The translations under genes and the position numbers were made by a program. The notes under the pieces were generated by a model. The model searched no databases. It had not been told where the DNA came from and worked only from the letters and a program-made list of their open reading frames with translations. Positions 1 through 8,252 of a stretch of 64,000 nucleotides of DNA are shown here, piece after piece (position 1 is the first letter of the stretch; every line of letters starts with the position of its first letter). The stretch comes from JAFGMQ01 sp036733345 (GTDB lineage: Bacteria; Desulfobacterota; DSM-4660; Desulfatiglandales; Desulfatiglandaceae): assembly GCA_036733345.1 (NCBI GenBank), contig DAINAR010000001.1, forward strand, positions 124,001 to 188,000, given 5' to 3'.

Positions 1-780
1 TATCTGCTTATGCTGGTCATGGGGAAAGGCCTTTTAGGCCGTATTGGCACATGGAGTTCATTTGCAGGATTACTGGCTCACAGTGCAGCTATTATACTCA
101 GGTGGATAAACTCTTACAAATTAGGTATGGGGCATGCCCCTTTTTCCAACCTTTATGAATCTCTGGTCTTTTTTTCATGGACAATTGTTATCCTTTACCT
201 TGTAGTGGAATTTAGAACGAAAAACAGGACATTAGGTGCATTTGTCATGCCGCTTGCGTTTCTGGCTCTGGCTTATGCCTCTTTTTCGCCCGACATTAGC
301 AGTCATATACAACCGCTTATCCCGGCACTTCAAAGCAACTGGCTTATAAGCCATGTTATTACCTGTTTTTTAGGATATGCAGCATTTGCACTTTCTTTCG
401 GGCTGAGCATTATGTATCTTCTCAAAAGACTCGACAGAGATGAGAAAACAAAAATCTTTATGAAACTCATCCCGAAACCGGGCGTCCTCGATGACTTGAA
501 TAATCAGATGGTAGTAATCGGATTTCTGATGCTTACCCTGGGGATCATTACCGGTTCTGTCTGGGCACACTCCGCATGGGGCAGTTACTGGAGCTGGGAT
601 CCCAAAGAGACATGGTCATTAATCACCTGGCTGATTTACGCCGCTGTGCTTCATTCCCGAATGGTCAGGGGCTGGCGGGGGAAAAGGATATCAATACTCT
701 GCTTAATTGGATTCGGATGTGTTCTTTTCACCTATTTCGGAGTCAATTACCTTCCCGGTCTACACAGTTATGCACAATAG
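1..780 (+). CDS. ccsB: Cytochrome c biogenesis protein CcsB/ResC-type (CcsA family), 5' end outside window
   Basis: This is a polytopic membrane protein of System II cytochrome c maturation, which handles haem for attachment to apocytochromes outside the membrane. The reading frame is open from base 1 and the first ATG (base 10) has no ribosome site before it, so the true start lies upstream. The tryptophan-rich WWD-type haem motif is visible near residues 190-205 of the visible part (WGSYWSWDPKETWSLI), followed by two more hydrophobic segments. Conserved histidines flank it, for example in AHSAWG and in AVLHSR. The partner ResB/Ccs1 and haem genes are not in view and would be upstream. The family assignment is firm. 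The exact name (CcsA or CcsB) follows annotation custom. Confidence 0.9.
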   Translation, partial: YLLMLVMGKGLLGRIGTWSSFAGLLAHSAAIILRWINSYKLGMGHAPFSNLYESLVFFSWTIVILYLVVEFRTKNRTLGAFVMPLAFLALAYASFSPDISSHIQPLIPALQSNWLISHVITCFLGYAAFALSFGLSIMYLLKRLDRDEKTKIFMKLIPKPGVLDDLNNQMVVIGFLMLTLGIITGSVWAHSAWGSYWSWDPKETWSLITWLIYAAVLHSRMVRGWRGKRISILCLIGFGCVLFTYFGVNYLPGLHSYAQ

Positions 781-887
781 ATTTACGACTTTGTAAAAGC
801 TTAAATTTCTAAGCTATTGCTCTCTTTCGTTTATACCTCGACGCAGCTTCCTTCTCTTTGAACCCCGGCTTTTATAATCAGCACTAA

Positions 888-2072
888 CTACATTGCATTA
901 GTATCCGTTTCATCTATCATGCGGTTCAGTTCTTTCTTTAGATCATCAGGAAGGCCTATTATATCCAGAGAAAGAAATCCCTTGACAATCAAAGACGTAG
1001 CCTCATTCTCTGAAAGACCTCGCGCCATAAGGTATTCTATTTCTTCCTGAGCGATTTTCCCGACGGCTGCCTCATGCGACATGTCAAGGTTAGCGGCTTT
1101 GCCCTGAAGCTCAGGTATGGCATGAATAACGCCCTGATCAGAAAGGAGAAGCCCTTTACATTCAAGGTGGGCCTTGATTCCGGGTTTTTCTCCAACAAGA
1201 TCTCCCCTGGCTATGATTTTACCGCCCGTGGAAACGGCCCGCGAAATAATCTCGGCCTTACAATCTTCCGCCTGAAGAATAACCCGCGAACCCACATCCA
1301 TAAGAGAACCGGGCCTGGCCAGAAGAACAGTATGGAATGTAGCGACAGCACCTTTTCCTTTTATTATTGCAGTAGGATACATCTGAAGATCTCTCGCAGG
1401 CACGAGGCAGATATAATCGGAAATATAAGTTCCCCCTTCTTCGATTATCACGGCAGATCTGGGCCTTACCGCCATATCTTCAGCCCAGTTGTGAATCATG
1501 GTGAATGAAAGTGTTGCTCCCTTTTTTACGTAAAACTCCGAAACCCCTACGTGCAGTCCTGAACGCACATTTGGAGCTGTAGCGCACCCTGTAATGATAT
1601 TCAGCTTTGAACCTTCTTCGGCAATAACGATATTATGAACATCCTGTGACAGCTTGTCCTCGCTGAGATATAAACATGCCTGCAGCGGATAATGTACCAC
1701 AGCTCCCGGCATTGATCGGATAAAATAGCCGTGCTGCTGATGTTCGTCCGCACGCCTTGTATAATAATCCTTATCAATAGGCACTGCTTTTCCCCAGTAA
1801 TCCTTAAGCCAGTCATACTTTTTACGGGCCTCTGAAGCAGACATGATCTCCGCTCCATCAAAATTTGTCTGGCAATGGATTACGGAATGGTCTTTTTGAA
1901 AAAAGCTGCCTGAACGCTCCTTTCCGGATGTATCAATCCCAGACATAAGAAGGACCTTCTGATCCTCAGAAGAAAGTCTTGAAAGATCGGCCACTTCAGG
2001 ATGCTCCTCTGCAACTTCATGATATAAACTAAGATCCAGATCACCAGTTTGAATATCTTTATTATTCGCCAT
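888..2072 (-). CDS. SufB/SufD-family Fe-S cluster scaffold protein
   Basis: This is the scaffold partner of SufC in Fe-S cluster assembly. The start is the ATG at 2072, with GGAG seven bases upstream; the frame is open further upstream, but that would overlap sufC deeply. The chosen start overlaps the sufC stop by 11 bases, which suggests translational coupling. The product has 394 residues, shorter than typical SufB (about 480). The C-terminal SufBD core is clear, with a conserved cysteine (ECKGLLLSD) and the MSHEAAVGKI segment holding the His and Glu that are functionally important in this family. No separate second scaffold gene is nearby. The sufC plus single sufB/D layout therefore matches the minimal SUF (SMS-type) arrangement of anaerobes and archaea, where one SufB-like protein probably forms a homodimer on SufC. 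Confidence 0.9.
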   Translation of the reverse strand: MANNKDIQTGDLDLSLYHEVAEEHPEVADLSRLSSEDQKVLLMSGIDTSGKERSGSFFQKDHSVIHCQTNFDGAEIMSASEARKKYDWLKDYWGKAVPIDKDYYTRRADEHQQHGYFIRSMPGAVVHYPLQACLYLSEDKLSQDVHNIVIAEEGSKLNIITGCATAPNVRSGLHVGVSEFYVKKGATLSFTMIHNWAEDMAVRPRSAVIIEEGGTYISDYICLVPARDLQMYPTAIIKGKGAVATFHTVLLARPGSLMDVGSRVILQAEDCKAEIISRAVSTGGKIIARGDLVGEKPGIKAHLECKGLLLSDQGVIHAIPELQGKAANLDMSHEAAVGKIAQEEIEYLMARGLSENEATSLIVKGFLSLDIIGLPDDLKKELNRMIDETDTNAM

Positions 2073-2853
2073 GCTCTTTCTCCTTTCTGAAGCAACGAAA
2101 ACATTCTTCAAAGCCGCATTCAGTAATGGTATGGAGCATCTCACCCGGATTTGCCTGGCAGGCAAAAACACCCTCCATAAGCACATGGCCTATATCGACG
2201 TCCAGATAATTAAGTATATGACCTGTATGTGTTATAATAAGTCCCGACTTCCTCCGTTGTCTGTAAAGCTCTTTCATTGTTTTGCCTTTCTCAGGCTCCT
2301 GATGTCTCCCGATCAGTATATTTGTATATTCACCAATAAGAGCAATGTTCTCAAGATCGACTCCTGATTCCGGCTCATCCAGAAAAATAATTTCGGGGTC
2401 CTGAAGAATCAATTGGAGGAGTTCTGCTCTTTTTATCTCCCCTCCTGAGAAACCCAGATTTACATCCCGATCAAGAAATCCAGTAAGGTTGAGTTTTGCA
2501 GCATAGTCCTCCATCAAATCATCTTTCCCCATTGCGCTTGTTGTAATAAGATTTCTCAGTTTAACCCCTTTTATTGCAGGAGGCCTCTGAAAGGACATTC
2601 CAATCCCTAATCTTGCCCGTTCATCAACAGGGAGATTTATAATATCCTTCCCGTGTAACAAAATCTTTCCACTTACCTTATACCCTGAAAAACCCATGAG
2701 AACATTCAGAAGTGTGGTCTTGCCTGAACCATTAGGCCCAAAAATAACATGAACTTCTCCCTTTTTTATCTGGAGATTAATGCCTTTAAGAATCTCCTTA
2801 TCACCCACCCATGCATGGAGGTCCTTGATTTCCAATAATAAGTTGTTTTTCAT
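2062..2853 (-). CDS. sufC: SufC-type ABC ATPase of Fe-S assembly
   Basis: This is the cytoplasmic ATPase that drives conformational change of the SufB/D scaffold. It has 263 residues, usual for SufC. Walker A (GPNGSGKT) is at residues 39-46, the Q-loop Gln near 89, the signature FSGGE at 135-139 and Walker B with catalytic Glu (IIFLDE) at 155-160. The SufC-typical PESGVD follows Walker B, and HTGHIL supplies the switch histidine. The gene is first in a two-gene minus-strand operon and overlaps the scaffold gene by 11 bases. The 188-bp gap to the divergent cca gene must hold the promoter; I cannot assign one with confidence. Confidence 0.93.
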   Translation of the reverse strand: MKNNLLLEIKDLHAWVGDKEILKGINLQIKKGEVHVIFGPNGSGKTTLLNVLMGFSGYKVSGKILLHGKDIINLPVDERARLGIGMSFQRPPAIKGVKLRNLITTSAMGKDDLMEDYAAKLNLTGFLDRDVNLGFSGGEIKRAELLQLILQDPEIIFLDEPESGVDLENIALIGEYTNILIGRHQEPEKGKTMKELYRQRRKSGLIITHTGHILNYLDVDIGHVLMEGVFACQANPGEMLHTITECGFEECFRCFRKEKEHGE

Positions 2854-3041
2854 TTCTCCTGCCTCCAGCCCCGTTTAATTTAACAGAATGAACAATTCCA
2901 TTTGTAGACCGCTAGTAAACCTCTATGCCTGGTTTATCTTGACCTGAACTGCAACATTGAATATCATTACTGAAAAGCAATTTAATAACTTTCCCTTACG
3001 GTCTCCAAGCAATTATTAGAATTAGCACTTTAATACTGACA

Positions 3042-4361
3042 ATGCAATTGAAATCTCATATACCCGAATTCGTTGAACTCGTCTGCAAGAGGCTTAATGA
3101 TGCAGGATTTCAGGCCTTTATCGTGGGTGGTGCTGTAAGAGATATATTTCTTCAGAAGCCTTTTTCAGACTGGGATCTGGCTACTGATGCCTTGCCTGAA
3201 GAAATAAAAAGGGTGTTTCCTGACATAAGGCATTTTTCACTGAAGCATGACACAGTAACGCTCATTGATTCAGGACATAATTTTGAGGTAACCACCTTCA
3301 GGGGGAAAAAAGCAACAATCTTTGAAGACCTTGCGCGCCGTGATTTTACGATCAACGCAATGGCTTATGATTTAAAGAAAAGGGGTATTATCGACCCGTA
3401 TGGAGGTACGCAGGATATTGCCGGAAAAATTATCAGGGCTGTGGGAAACCCCCGGGAACGTTTTCAGGAAGATTCCCTGCGCCTTTTGAGAGCCGTGAGG
3501 CTGGCAACGGAATTAGGTTTCAGGATCGAACCTGATACAAAATATACAATTGAAAAGATGGCAACCAAAATTCAGGCAATATCCCCTGAAAGAATCAGAA
3601 ATGAAATTATAAAGCTGCTGCTGAGCTATAAACCTTCAAAGGGTTTCTATCTAATGGTCAGTACAGGCCTTTTGAAATACCTGATACCTGAGTTGCTGGA
3701 AGGATATCTCAAGCGGCAGAACAATTATCATAAGCATACGATTTTCAGGCATATCATGGAAACAGCAGATATAGTGGAGCCTGTTCCTTTACTGAGGCTG
3801 ACAGCCCTTTTCCATGACATAGGGAAACCACGTACAAGAACTAAAAGTCATGGCAAATGGATATTCTATGGGCATGAGGAAATAAGTGCGGTCATGGCAG
3901 AGGAAATTATGTACCGTCTGAAGTTCAGCAGGGACATTATTAAGAATGTTAAAAATCTCATAACGCATCATATGATAAATTACAATTCAGAATGGAGCGA
4001 CTCCGCAATAAGAAGGCTTATAAGACGCGCAGGACGTGAAAATATTATAAATTTAATGAAATTCAGAAGATCGGATATACTGGCACATGGACTGCACCAT
4101 CCGGAAGGGTATTTAATTGAAGAGCTTGAATCCAGGATAAAAGATCAATTACATCCGGAGATTCCTCTTGAACCAAAAGATCTTGCTATAGACGGCAACA
4201 AGATTATGGAAATACTGGGTCTGTCACCAGGACCTGATATTGGAAGGATCTTAAATAAACTGGTTGATATAATAACAGATCACCCGGAAATGAATAATAA
4301 AAACAAGTTGGTCACCATTATTAAGAAAATTCATCCCCTGATGACATTACCAACAATGTAG
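3042..4361 (+). CDS. cca: CCA tRNA nucleotidyltransferase with HD domain
   Basis: This is a class II nucleotidyltransferase that adds or repairs the 3' CCA of tRNAs. Visible motifs are GGAVRD (residues 29-34), the metal-binding DWDLATD (43-49), RRDFTINAMAY and EDSLRLLRAVRLA. They form the NTase head and neck in the expected order. A C-terminal HD phosphohydrolase domain follows (LFHDIGKPRTR near residue 255, with HH in LITHHM). The length of 439 residues is normal for CCA enzymes with an HD domain. A poly(A) polymerase assignment is possible, but tRNA CCA addition is more likely. No strong ribosome site precedes the ATG. The tRNA-Arg gene in this window encodes its own CCA, so here the enzyme would serve mainly repair. 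Confidence 0.9.
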   Translation: MQLKSHIPEFVELVCKRLNDAGFQAFIVGGAVRDIFLQKPFSDWDLATDALPEEIKRVFPDIRHFSLKHDTVTLIDSGHNFEVTTFRGKKATIFEDLARRDFTINAMAYDLKKRGIIDPYGGTQDIAGKIIRAVGNPRERFQEDSLRLLRAVRLATELGFRIEPDTKYTIEKMATKIQAISPERIRNEIIKLLLSYKPSKGFYLMVSTGLLKYLIPELLEGYLKRQNNYHKHTIFRHIMETADIVEPVPLLRLTALFHDIGKPRTRTKSHGKWIFYGHEEISAVMAEEIMYRLKFSRDIIKNVKNLITHHMINYNSEWSDSAIRRLIRRAGRENIINLMKFRRSDILAHGLHHPEGYLIEELESRIKDQLHPEIPLEPKDLAIDGNKIMEILGLSPGPDIGRILNKLVDIITDHPEMNNKNKLVTIIKKIHPLMTLPTM

Positions 4362-4536
4362 AATATCTCATTTAATATTTTTGTTTAGAGCATTTGCCGA
4401 TAAATTCTTGACCATCTAAAACCAATTTCCTATACTCCCTGCAAAGAAAAATCTGACTGATCATAAAATATTGTGGATTTAGGTTCATCATCAATTGATT
4501 TTCAGTCCATCAAAAACATCTTCTGGGAAAAGGAAA

Positions 4537-6402
4537 ATGTATCAAAAAATATCAAGCTTCTGGATTATTGCCGTTCTAATTATTCTACTAGTTTCTCCCT
4601 CATGTGTAACTGATACTTCTCATGTTTTACCTGATGATAAAAGACAAATAGATAATACTGTTGAAGCAAAACCAGAGGAGAACGTCTCATCACTGGATAA
4701 CCCTGTGGGATCGGAAATTGCGGACAAAGAAATCCCGAATGATATCGCGGCTATTCCTGAAAAAAAGGATACTTTACAGACTGAGGACTCTCCTGAGGAT
4801 TCTTCTCAGCCTTCAGATGAAAAAATACCAAAAAATCAAACTCAGGAATTGCTTGATTCTGCCCTTGCATTCTGCCAGACCTCAAGTGACTTCTGGGAGC
4901 AGGGTGACCTGGAGAATTCCATTGATGCCCTTGATGAGGCCTATTCTCTTATATTGAAAGTAAATCCTTCAGAAGCGGACCCGGAAATTCTTCAGCAGAA
5001 AGAAGATATACGCTTTACAATATCAAAACGAATTATTGAAGTTTATTCATCCAGATTTACAGTAGCAAACGGAAATCATACAGCAATTCCGCTAGTTATG
5101 AATTCTCACGTTGAAAGGGCTATCAAGCTCTTCAAAACAAAAGAGAGGAAATTTTTTATTGACTCATATCGCCGTTCAGGAAAATATCGCCCGGCAATTG
5201 TATCCGCGTTGAAAGAAGCCGGGCTCCCTGAAGATCTCTCCTGGTTGCCTCTCATTGAAAGCGGTTTCAAGACCAGAGCTCTCTCAAGGGCCAGAGCCCT
5301 CGGCATGTGGCAGTTTATTGCATCAACAGGGTATAAATTTGGTCTTAAAAGAGATACGTGGGTCGATGAAAGAATGGACCCTGAAAAATCTACAGCAGCA
5401 GCAATTTGCTATCTCAAGGAATTGCACCAGATTTTCGGAGACTGGACGACTGCTCTTGCCGCATATAACTGCGGAGAGGGAACTGTTTTACGACGCATCA
5501 GAGACCAGAAAATAAACTATCTGGATAATTTCTGGGACCTGTATCAGACTCTTCCATTGGAAACCGCTTTTTATGTGCCGAAATTTATGGCTGTACTACA
5601 CATCTTAAATGACCCTGAGCATCACGGTTTCACCCTTCCTCCATTGGATCAGGAGATTGAAACCGAAAAAGTTACTATAGAAAAACAAATCCATTTAAAG
5701 ACAATGTCAAAATATCTTGACATTCCCTACAGTGTACTGGAAGAACTTAATCCCGAATTAAGGCATAACTCAACCCCCACAGGAACCTATGTCTTTAAGG
5801 TGCCAAAAGGTAAAGGCCCGGTTCTTCTCTCCAAACTGAACGAAATACCTGTCTGGCATCCACCGGTTCCTGAATATGTGGTACACAGGGTTAAAAAAGG
5901 GGAGTCGCTGTCTGTTATCGCACGCAGGTATAGAACAAGTGTAAGGTCAATCATAGCCTTAAACGGTCTCAGAAGGGCTCACTTTATTAAAGCCGGATGG
6001 AAACTCAAGATACCTTCAAGGAGGACATATGCCTCATATCAGAAGGATTATTCCACTACCATATCTGCCGGTGGAGAAGAGCAGATTTCCAAATATATAG
6101 TAAAAAAAGGTGATTCGCTCTGGCGAATAGCCAGAAACTTTGGAACTACTACCAGGGCAATTGAAATAAAAAATCACCTGAAAAGCAACCGGCTAATCAT
6201 AGGACAGGTTCTTATTATTCCTAAGAACGTTACTGCTCTTGGAAAAATCAATACACAACCCTATCAGGTTATGAAAGGAGATTCACCTTATCTTATTGCA
6301 ATTAAACACAAAATGGACCTTGTAGAATTCCTGAGGCTTAATAACCTTACTCCGCGAAGCACAATCTTTCCAGGCCAGATACTGCTGGTTAAAGCCGGTT
6401 AA
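4537..6402 (+). CDS. MltD-like lytic murein transglycosylase with three LysM domains
   Basis: This is an exported peptidoglycan-cleaving enzyme. The ATG at 4537 is preferred because it begins directly with a signal sequence (MYQKISSF..., then a hydrophobic stretch ending in SPSC, a weak lipobox). A TTG 42 bases upstream is an alternative start. An acidic, Pro/Ser-rich linker of about 100 residues follows. The SLT catalytic domain has the catalytic Glu in LPLIESGF, then LGMWQFIASTGYKFGL and AAYNCGEG. Three LysM peptidoglycan-binding modules occupy the C-terminal third; each starts with a KKGxS- or KGDS-like turn. The architecture (SLT plus LysM repeats) is that of MltD. The protein has 621 residues and is likely anchored in the cell envelope. 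Confidence 0.9.
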   Translation: MYQKISSFWIIAVLIILLVSPSCVTDTSHVLPDDKRQIDNTVEAKPEENVSSLDNPVGSEIADKEIPNDIAAIPEKKDTLQTEDSPEDSSQPSDEKIPKNQTQELLDSALAFCQTSSDFWEQGDLENSIDALDEAYSLILKVNPSEADPEILQQKEDIRFTISKRIIEVYSSRFTVANGNHTAIPLVMNSHVERAIKLFKTKERKFFIDSYRRSGKYRPAIVSALKEAGLPEDLSWLPLIESGFKTRALSRARALGMWQFIASTGYKFGLKRDTWVDERMDPEKSTAAAICYLKELHQIFGDWTTALAAYNCGEGTVLRRIRDQKINYLDNFWDLYQTLPLETAFYVPKFMAVLHILNDPEHHGFTLPPLDQEIETEKVTIEKQIHLKTMSKYLDIPYSVLEELNPELRHNSTPTGTYVFKVPKGKGPVLLSKLNEIPVWHPPVPEYVVHRVKKGESLSVIARRYRTSVRSIIALNGLRRAHFIKAGWKLKIPSRRTYASYQKDYSTTISAGGEEQISKYIVKKGDSLWRIARNFGTTTRAIEIKNHLKSNRLIIGQVLIIPKNVTALGKINTQPYQVMKGDSPYLIAIKHKMDLVEFLRLNNLTPRSTIFPGQILLVKAG

Positions 6403-6442
6403 ATCTATTCAGTAATTTAGGGGAATTTTCAGGCACTTTACC

Positions 6443-7888
6443 TTAGACATTTTTCAGCTCATCCAAAAATCTGACAGGCAGGTTGTCGAAGCCACCGTTT
6501 GACATAATCAAAAATACATCACCTTTTTCGGCCTTTTTTATCATTTCACTGAGTAACTGATCGGTATTTGAAAAATAAAATGCCTTTACTCCCCTTCCAA
6601 CAAGATCATCAACCAAATTCTGAGAAGAGAATCTTTCATGCTCCGGAATTTTATTCATCAAAGGCGGTTCCGGTATCATTACAAAATCGGCATTATCAAA
6701 TGATAAAGAATACTGCCTCTGAAATACATTTCGCCTGCTTGAATTAGACCTCGGTTCAAAAACAGCAAACAGGCGACGTTTTTCATACCTTTCCTTTACT
6801 GCAGTTATTGTTTTTTTAACAGCCGTAGGGTGGTGGGCAAAATCGTCCAATACAGTAACGCCCTGTTCCTCTCCAACAATCTCCTGTCTCCTTTTAACGC
6901 CCTTAAAATCCCACAGGGCATCTTTTATGATTTGTTTTGGTACCCCCAAAAAATCCGCCATTACAACTGCAGACAGGAGATTTGATATATTGTGAAGGCC
7001 GTAAAGGCGTGTGGAAAGTTTCAGGTGGTCCTTCCCTGCTCTTTCTATCGTTAAGCTTGTAATGCCTTCATTAAGCCTTATATCCGATGCTCTCCAGGGA
7101 AGGTCTTCAGACAGGCCATACAGTGCAACTTTGCAGTCTGCCCTTTCCGCCTCTTTTTTAACAAGCGTTGAATCTCCGTTCGCAATAAGAATCTCATTAT
7201 CACTCATGAGATCTATCAGCCTTCTAAAGCTCTCTATAACGTGATCAAGATCTCTATATATGTCTGCATGATCAAATTCAATACTTGTAATAATTGCCGC
7301 CTTAGGAATATAATGAAGAAATTTCGGGCCCTTATCAAAAAAAGCAGTATCATATTCATCGCCTTCAATAACAAATAAAGAACCATTTCCAGTCTTGAAA
7401 TTAACACCAAAATTGAGCGGAATTCCACCAATCATGAAGCCTGGAGATCTGCCTGCCTTTTCAAGGATCCAGGCTATAAGTGAGGATGTGGTTGTCTTGC
7501 CATGTGTCCCGGTTATAACGATAGGGTATTTCCCATTTAATGCGAAATGTCTTATAGCCTGCGGAAATGATAAATATGGCAAACTCAGGTTGGACAGCTC
7601 AACAGCCTGTGAATTATCCCTTGTAATCACATTCCCTACTATCACAAGGTCTGGCTTTGGGTGAAGATGGTCGGGACTGTACCCCTGCAATAATGTTATG
7701 GATAAAGAGTCAAGCAGGGTGCTCATTGGTGGATAGATATTTCTGTCAGAGCCTGTTACCTTGAATCCCTTCTCTTTAAGAATACCCGCAAGAGAAGCCA
7801 TGCCGGTCCCGCAAATCCCCATAAGGTGAATATGATGCAGTTCTCCAGGAACTTTGTTTAGTGCTGGTGATAGTTCGGCAGTTTTCAT
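6443..7888 (-). CDS. mpl: UDP-N-acetylmuramate:tripeptide ligase (Mpl)
   Basis: This is a Mur-ligase-family enzyme that joins recycled L-Ala-D-Glu-meso-DAP tripeptide to UDP-MurNAc. The start at 7888 has GAAGGA upstream; an in-frame ATG at 7942 lacks a comparable site. The N-terminal Rossmann motif GICGTG is at residues 24-29 and the P-loop GTHGKTTTS at 127-135. The family's EGDEYDTAFFDKGPKF segment and DDFAHHPTAV follow. The latter is characteristic of Mpl/MurC rather than MurD-F. The length of 481 residues is close to that of E. coli Mpl. The gene is convergent with the MltD-like transglycosylase 40 bases away, which places two peptidoglycan turnover genes side by side. Confidence 0.9.
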   Translation of the reverse strand: MKTAELSPALNKVPGELHHIHLMGICGTGMASLAGILKEKGFKVTGSDRNIYPPMSTLLDSLSITLLQGYSPDHLHPKPDLVIVGNVITRDNSQAVELSNLSLPYLSFPQAIRHFALNGKYPIVITGTHGKTTTSSLIAWILEKAGRSPGFMIGGIPLNFGVNFKTGNGSLFVIEGDEYDTAFFDKGPKFLHYIPKAAIITSIEFDHADIYRDLDHVIESFRRLIDLMSDNEILIANGDSTLVKKEAERADCKVALYGLSEDLPWRASDIRLNEGITSLTIERAGKDHLKLSTRLYGLHNISNLLSAVVMADFLGVPKQIIKDALWDFKGVKRRQEIVGEEQGVTVLDDFAHHPTAVKKTITAVKERYEKRRLFAVFEPRSNSSRRNVFQRQYSLSFDNADFVMIPEPPLMNKIPEHERFSSQNLVDDLVGRGVKAFYFSNTDQLLSEMIKKAEKGDVFLIMSNGGFDNLPVRFLDELKNV

Positions 7889-7993
7889 CGCTTCCTTCTT
7901 ATTAATATTAATAATTCCTAAAAAAATACTTGATATATACATCAGGCTTTGTTAAATAGATTGATTCTAAAAAAAACCATATGGAGATATGAA

Positions 7994-8185
7994 ATGGCAA
8001 AAGTATGCGAAATCTGTGGTAAAAAACCTGTAATCGGTTACAATGTCAGCCACGCTCATAACAAAACAAAAAAACGATGGGAACCTAACCTTCAGAAGGT
8101 TAGAAACATCCAGAAAAATGGACAGGTGAAAAGGATAAGGGTCTGCACGAATTGCATTAAATCCGGCCGGGTTACTAAGCCCTGA
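7994..8185 (+). CDS. rpmB: 50S ribosomal protein L28
   Basis: This is a large-subunit ribosomal protein of 63 residues. The start at ATG 7994 has GGAG eight bases upstream. The frame is open a little further upstream, but that stretch does not match L28. The protein begins MAKVCEICGKKP and carries NVSHAHNKTKRRW-type sequence with a second CTNC pair, so it is the zinc-binding (C+) form with two CxxC motifs. The gene stands alone, divergent from mpl and convergent with the rel gene 67 bases downstream. Confidence 0.96.
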   Translation: MAKVCEICGKKPVIGYNVSHAHNKTKKRWEPNLQKVRNIQKNGQVKRIRVCTNCIKSGRVTKP

Positions 8186-8252
8186 CTTTTTAATAGTCCG
8201 TCAAGTCATAATTGAAAGTTACTCTAAACATGTTTGATACTGGAATTCGATA

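Noticed and set aside
1074..1508. Plus-strand open frame over the SufB/D gene
   Set aside because: It is antisense to a well-supported gene, with no ribosome site and no family resemblance.
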